A stretch of 64,000 bases of DNA from Alphaproteobacteria bacterium (GTDB lineage Bacteria; Pseudomonadota; Alphaproteobacteria; JAAEOK01): assembly GCA_024244705.1 (NCBI GenBank), contig JAAEOK010000073.1:62001-126000 (forward strand). Direction: 5' to 3'. A program made the translations under genes and the position numbers. The notes beneath the pieces are model-generated. The model was not told the DNA's origin and did no database searches. It saw nothing but the letters and a program-made list of their open reading frames with translations. Below are positions 60,286 through 64,000 of this stretch, in pieces (the stretch's first letter is position 1; the number at the start of each line of letters is the position of its first letter).

Positions 60286-61245
60286 GTGTCCCATCACTTC
60301 CGACTGCTGAGTTGCGGCACCATCGGCGGACGTGTCCTGCGCGCCGGCACGACCGGCACCGTCGCCGCCGTCTTTTCCAGCAGTTTCTATCTCGAATCGG
60401 AGGGAAGGTTCGTCTGTATCGGCACCGAGACGCTCGGCCTCGGCCCCCTCAATGCGATCTGCGACGCACCCGGCAAGACGGATTGGCTGGCCAGCGGGCT
60501 CCGCGACGGAACCCCGTTCATCGCGATCGACCGGAGCGTTCGTATCCGCGGCAGCTTCGCCTTCGAGACCGCTGCCATGGAAAGCTGGCATCCGCGACCC
60601 TATCCCGAGGCGCCCCACCCCGCCGACCTGAGGCGGAATTTGCAGGAATTGCGGCGCGTCATGGCCGCCCGCCTGCCCGACCAAGGCCTCGCGCATTGCG
60701 TCCTCGGCGGCCAAAACCGCCGCCCGACGACACCCTTGGCGAAGGCTGCCCGCGGCCCCATCGAAGAGCTTCGGACTTGGCTCGAAATGGCACTCGCGAG
60801 AAGTCCCAATCATGACCCTTACCCGCCGCCGGCGATGGACGCCTTGGCCGGGCTCGGGCCCGGATTGACGCCCTCGGGTGACGATTTCCTCGGCGGGACG
60901 ATATTGGCTCTCGATGCGGTCGGCGCGGACGCAGCCCGGACTCGCCTGGCAGCCAGTGCCTGTGACGACGTGCACCGGGCCGGCAACCGGATCAGCACCG
61001 CCCACGTGAGGGCAGCCGCCGAAGGCTATGGCAGCGCCGCCATTCACGAATTACTGGGGGAACTCCGGGCCGGCCGTACGGTTACCTATCCCGAACGCCT
61101 CGACGCCATCGACCGCATCGGCCATTGCTCGGGCTGGGATACCTTGTGCGGAGTCATCACCGCGTTGGACGCCGTTGTCGCCGTCTCGGAGCGCGACGGG
61201 ATTCCGGCGCGCCCCGCCAGCACCCCGCCAATAGTCAGGCCCTGA
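60286..61245 (+). CDS. DUF2877 family protein (AllH-like carbamoyltransferase subunit)
   Basis: 319 residues. The family signature 'LAGLGPGLTPSGDDFLGG' sits near residue 190, with an N-terminal beta-rich half and 'RISTAHVRAAAEG' after it. E. coli AllH (YlbF) is the third subunit of oxamate carbamoyltransferase, and its presence completes the set AllF-AllG-AllH here. The start is GTG at 60286, 7 bases after the kinase stop, with AGAAGG upstream. It ends 11 bases into the convergent GcvT pseudogene. Confidence 0.87.
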   Translation: MSHHFRLLSCGTIGGRVLRAGTTGTVAAVFSSSFYLESEGRFVCIGTETLGLGPLNAICDAPGKTDWLASGLRDGTPFIAIDRSVRIRGSFAFETAAMESWHPRPYPEAPHPADLRRNLQELRRVMAARLPDQGLAHCVLGGQNRRPTTPLAKAARGPIEELRTWLEMALARSPNHDPYPPPAMDALAGLGPGLTPSGDDFLGGTILALDAVGADAARTRLAASACDDVHRAGNRISTAHVRAAAEGYGSAAIHELLGELRAGRTVTYPERLDAIDRIGHCSGWDTLCGVITALDAVVAVSERDGIPARPASTPPIVRP

Positions 61246-61850
61246 CCCGTTCCTTCTTCGGATCGTAAAGGGGAAACGGTACCACCCGCGCCGGCAAGCG
61301 TTTCTGTTGACCGTCGAGCTTACCGACCTCGACCTCTGTCCCGACGTCGCCATGCTCGACCGCGATCCGGCACAAAGCGATGTTCTTGGCCAGAATCGGC
61401 GACCGCGTTGCGCTGGTAACGGTGCCGACCTGGAGCCGTCCGACATGAACGCAATCGCCGTGGGCGGCCGGCTCTCCGCCTTCGAGTTCGAGGCCGACGA
61501 GGCGCCGCTGCGGATGGTCCTTGCGCTTGAGCAAGGCGTCGCGGCCGATGGAATCCTCGTTCTTGGATTTGAGCGGCACGGTAAATCCGATCCCCGCCTC
61601 GAACGGGTCGATCTGGTCGTCATACTCGGAGCCGGGCGGTATTAGTCCGGCTTCGATCCGCAACATGTCCAGAGTCTCGAAACCCAGCCATCGGCGCCGA
61701 AGGCGATCAATTCGCACGGTTGCAGACCCTCGGCGTCAATCACCTGCAGCCTGTCGTTCCCGGCCAAGTGGACGGCGAGGGCAGAACCGCCGCGAACCCG
61801 ATAGCGCTCCTGCCCCGGAATCGGCGGCCGGATTCCGGGACGGAGGTTCG
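61235..61850 (-). pseudogene. GcvT-family (aminomethyltransferase-like) pseudogene with internal deletion
   Basis: Two pieces of one protein lie head to tail in different frames. The larger C-terminal piece (to about 61687) reads 'LGFETLDMLRIEAGLIPPGSE', 'DQIDPFEAGIGFTVPL', 'IGRDALLKRKDHPQRRLVGLEL' and 'VPFPLYDPKKERVRA', which is the end of GcvT/dimethylglycine-oxidase-type folate proteins. Upstream of about 61690 another frame gives an N-terminal piece, 'GSALAVHLAGNDRLQVIDAEG' and 'LQPCELIAFGADG', with no start codon before a stop at about 61923. The middle of the folate-binding domain is missing. So a deletion plus a frame change destroyed it. Confidence 0.72.
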
Positions 61851-61923
61851 TCCGGCGTTCGCAAAGGCGGCGGCGGGCACATTCATCGCCACCCCGCCCC
61901 TGGCGGTTGGGAAAACCGAATCA

Positions 61924-62225
61924 GACCAATTATGAGCCAATTCGACACGACCGTCTCAGTTTGATACGCAGCACAAATCTGACGTTTTCAGCTACTCGCA
62001 AGGCAGCAGCGATCGCCCTGCCCTGTCAAAGCGGTATCCAATTAACAGGTTCGGTACTATTTGGTAGCATTTGGTTGAACCTCTTCCGCACGCGGTCTAG
62101 ACTTGCTCGCAACGGTCGAAGGCAACGACCCCCATTCCAACCTTGGCCGGTCGGCCGTTACCCGATTCCTTGTTTCCGTTGGGCCCGTCAATCATAGATA
62201 CACAAATCTCGGAGCCGGACAATCC
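61924..62225. other. Gene-free stretch between two pseudogenes
   Basis: About 300 bases with lower GC than the surroundings and no supported gene. It may hold the former promoter of the liv remnant. I see no inverted repeats or duplication that would mark an insertion element. Confidence 0.5.
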
Positions 62226-62743
62226 ATGCCCATCCTGTCGGTCGAATCCCTGAAAATGCAGTTCGGCGGGCTGGTCGCGGTCGATGCTCTGAGTTTCTCG
62301 ATCGAGCGCGGCGAGATCCGCAGCCTGATCGGACCGGCGCCTTTCTGCGCGCCGACACGGCAGCGATCGAAAAGAACCTTGAGGAAACCTTCACGCGCTT
62401 TCCCCAGCTCCGCGAGCGGCGCAGGCAACGGGCCAGGACGATGTCGCGCGGCGAGCAGCAGATGCTGGCGATCGGGCGGGCTCTGATGGCCGATCCGCGC
62501 CTGCTGTCGCTCGGCGCGCCGTCGACGGGACTGGCGCCGGTCATCGTCCAGGAAATCGCTCATATCATCGGCGAGATCAGCGCTCACGGCGTGCCCGTGG
62601 TCCTGGTCGAACAGAATGCGGAGTTGGCGCTGCAACTCGCCGATCATGCCCATGTCCTCGAAATCGGCCGCTTGGCGCTGGAAGGGCCGGCCGCGGAATT
62701 GAATGAGAACGACCATGTCCGAAAAGCCTACCTCGGCGGGTAA
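62226..62743 (+). pseudogene. livG-livF deletion fusion remnant
   Basis: The first 36 or so codons are a LivG N-terminus ('LSVESLKMQFGGLVAVDALSF', 'SIERGEIRSLIGP') that stops exactly before Walker A. The sequence then jumps, with a frame shift, into LivF: 'AFLRADTAAIEKNLEETFTRF', 'MSRGEQQMLAIGRALM', 'VVLVEQNAELALQLADHAHVLE' and 'NDHVRKAYLGG'. About 1 kb between them (Walker A of both ATPases) is gone. Walker B has also decayed, with SLGAPSTGLAP where LLDEPSLGLAP is expected. It cannot hydrolyse ATP. It is a relic of another Liv-type operon, not a copy of the intact fusion. Confidence 0.8.
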
Positions 62744-63299
62744 TGATTTCGACTATGCCGCGGCTCGCGCCGCCGGATGGTCGACGGCCGACATCGAGTG
62801 GGAAACCAAGTCCGAGCAGGCGGCCCAACTCGCCGTTGACGGCAATATCGAGGCGGCGGCACCGCTGTGGCGCGAGACGCTCCTGGTAGCGCGCGATTCG
62901 TTCGAGAATCCCGATCCCCGCATCGGCACCAGCCTGGCCAACGCGGCCTTCGCACTGCGTCACGAGGGCAGCGAGGCCGCCGCCGCCCTATTCTCCGAAG
63001 CACGGCGGGTGTGGGACGCGAGCGGCCTTTGGGTTGTCGGCATGAAGGTCGATTTTCGGGCCCGCAGCTCGCTGTTCCACCTGCGCATGGAAGCACTCCA
63101 TCGCGATCAATACGAGGCAACGATCCGCGAACGGCATGGGCGCTTCGCCGCCGAGGCGCGTCAGGCGGTGCGCGCACTCGCCGAGGGCGGTGACCCGCCG
63201 GCGCGCGGGCTCGCCCGCTGGCGCGGCGAGAAGTCGCCGATTTTCGGCGACAGCCGTAAATTGCTGGCGGCCTGTCTGTTGCTGGTTTCTCGGTCTTAG
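62715..63299 (+). CDS. Helical, TPR-like hypothetical protein
   Basis: 194 residues (MSEKPTSAG start), starting inside the last codons of the livF remnant. It is all helical with a TPR-like pair: 'AAQLAVDGNIEAAAPLWRETLLVARDSF' and 'RIGTSLANAAFALRHEGSEAAAALFSEARRVW'. I do not recognise a function. It would have been co-transcribed with the lost liv genes and may now be orphaned; whether it is still expressed is unclear. Confidence 0.6.
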   Translation: MSEKPTSAGNDFDYAAARAAGWSTADIEWETKSEQAAQLAVDGNIEAAAPLWRETLLVARDSFENPDPRIGTSLANAAFALRHEGSEAAAALFSEARRVWDASGLWVVGMKVDFRARSSLFHLRMEALHRDQYEATIRERHGRFAAEARQAVRALAEGGDPPARGLARWRGEKSPIFGDSRKLLAACLLLVSRS

Positions 63300-63330
63300 A
63301 TCGTATTCAAATTTCGCGGCACCGGCCCAT

Positions 63331-64000
63331 TTATTTCTTGGCCAACACGATATGGGTTCCCTGGGGAATGGCCATCCCCTCGGCATTGCGATAGGCCGCG
63401 AGGGCGTCGCCGATCTCGGCGATCATCCTCTCCCGCGCAGGCTCCTCGAGCGCGGTGATGTCGGGGCCGACCGGGGTGCTGGCGAGGAAACCGGGAATTG
63501 ATTCCGCCGGCGGAAGCATGCGTCGGGTCAGGACCGCCGCGGTGATGTCGATGTCTCGGAATCCGGCGGCCGCGACAAGCGCCCGCAGCGTGGCGGCATC
63601 GCCGAGAACGAAGGGTGCGCCGATCCGGGTCGCCGCCTCAACGCCGATATGGTGCCGTAGGCCGTCGGCGGCAGCAGTGGCGCACGGACTGTGATCGATC
63701 GACCGCCAGACGCAAAGCGCGAGCCACCCGCCCGGGCACAAGACGCGATACATCTCCGCCAGCGCCGCCGCCTTGTCGGGGAAGAACTGAAGACCCTGCT
63801 GGCACAACGCGACGTCGCACGCGGACTCCGGCATCGGGAGTGCGGCGACGTCGCCCCGGTGCCACTCGATCGGAGCGGCGCCCTCCGGCGAATGGCGGCG
63901 CGCGACCTCGAGCATGCCTTCGTTGAGGTCGATACCGACGACGCGACCCTCGGGCCCGACGATGGAAGCGGCGAGGCGCGCCACGATCCCGGTGCCGCAG
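63331..64000 (-). CDS. Class I SAM-dependent methyltransferase (N-terminus beyond the window)
   Basis: At least 220 residues, cut at the window edge. The frame continues through the glycine-rich motif CGTGIVARLAA at the edge, so the true start lies beyond 64000. Then come 'VVGIDLNEGMLEVARR' (motif II acid), 'WHRGDVAALPMPESACDVALCQQGLQFF' and 'MYRVLCPGGWLALCVW'. This is the UbiE/methyltransf_11 type. The substrate is unknown; the short C-terminal domain includes 'FLASTPVGPDITALEEPARERMIAEI'. Confidence 0.85.
   Translation of the reverse strand, partial: CGTGIVARLAASIVGPEGRVVGIDLNEGMLEVARRHSPEGAAPIEWHRGDVAALPMPESACDVALCQQGLQFFPDKAAALAEMYRVLCPGGWLALCVWRSIDHSPCATAAADGLRHHIGVEAATRIGAPFVLGDAATLRALVAAAGFRDIDITAAVLTRRMLPPAESIPGFLASTPVGPDITALEEPARERMIAEIGDALAAYRNAEGMAIPQGTHIVLAKK

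Noticed and set aside
53801-61245. Classical allantoin operon
   Set aside because: No allantoinase, allantoate amidohydrolase, ureidoglycolate enzyme or glyoxylate carboligase lies in the window; only the carbamoyl-transfer trio and kinase are shared.
61307-61645. 112-codon plus-strand frame
   Set aside because: Exact antisense of the GcvT remnant, with no family features of its own.
61700-62225. Glycine riboswitch before the GcvT remnant
   Set aside because: No tandem glycine-aptamer-like conserved blocks or expression platform could be seen.

Overview
The window is about 64 kb of GC-rich chromosome, dense with genes on both strands. It reads as an alphaproteobacterium, most like the Rhodospirillales/Rhizobiales side. 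The pointers are a class I lysyl-tRNA synthetase, a Usg-family protein, a phasin with PhaR-type TGC-N3-GCA sites upstream, groESL behind a CIRCE element, an HutF-type histidine pathway and several Liv/Dpp-type ABC systems. The placement is inferred from gene content. No rRNA, tRNA, CRISPR array, insertion sequence or prophage was recognised.

Layout. 0.1-9 kb (mostly minus): GNAT acetyltransferase, membrane coiled-coil protein, methylmalonyl-CoA mutase, an SRPBCC/zinc-ribbon/class III cyclase, a HAD hydrolase, pyrD and a DUF952 protein. 9-26 kb: class IV aminotransferase, phasin, exported multicopper oxidase, LysRS-I, a repeat-bearing intergenic stretch with a lower-GC small gene, DinG-like helicase, AEC carrier, TerB-like protein, a 3-hydroxyisobutyrate dehydrogenase-type enzyme, AceK, YdjM-like membrane protein, a methyltransferase, GroEL/GroES and Usg. 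26-34 kb: a flavin/2Fe-2S reductase and a divergent hut cluster (hutF-hutH leftward; hutI-hutC-hutU rightward). 34-43.6 kb: DUF2235 hydrolase, VOC protein, an oligopeptide-type ABC operon and a type I asparaginase.

43.6-61.2 kb is the most interesting part. A GlnT-like ligase and a lone DUF1116 protein lie leftward, followed by an enolase-superfamily dehydratase and a TetR regulator. Across a palindromic operator runs a long rightward operon: LivK-type binding protein, LivH, a triple-fused LivM-LivG-LivF protein, a cytosine-deaminase-like protein that lacks the usual catalytic acids, an amidase, a 63-residue protein matching the detached C-terminal domain of FdrA, DUF1116 (AllG-like), FdrA (AllF-like), carbamate kinase and DUF2877 (AllH-like). 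In E. coli the FdrA/DUF1116/DUF2877 trio is the oxamate carbamoyltransferase of allantoin breakdown. Here it seems wired to its own transporter and two hydrolases, with no allantoin genes in view. The likely logic is uptake of a ureide or amide, hydrolytic opening, phosphorolysis to carbamoyl phosphate, then ATP formation by carbamate kinase.

61.2-64 kb carries wreckage: a GcvT-family pseudogene with an internal deletion and frame change, and a livG-livF deletion fusion with lost ATPase motifs. A small protein gene and a methyltransferase cut by the window edge follow. With the Rieske oxygenase tail at 43.8 kb, these suggest a neighbouring C1/N-methyl-compound gene set that has decayed.
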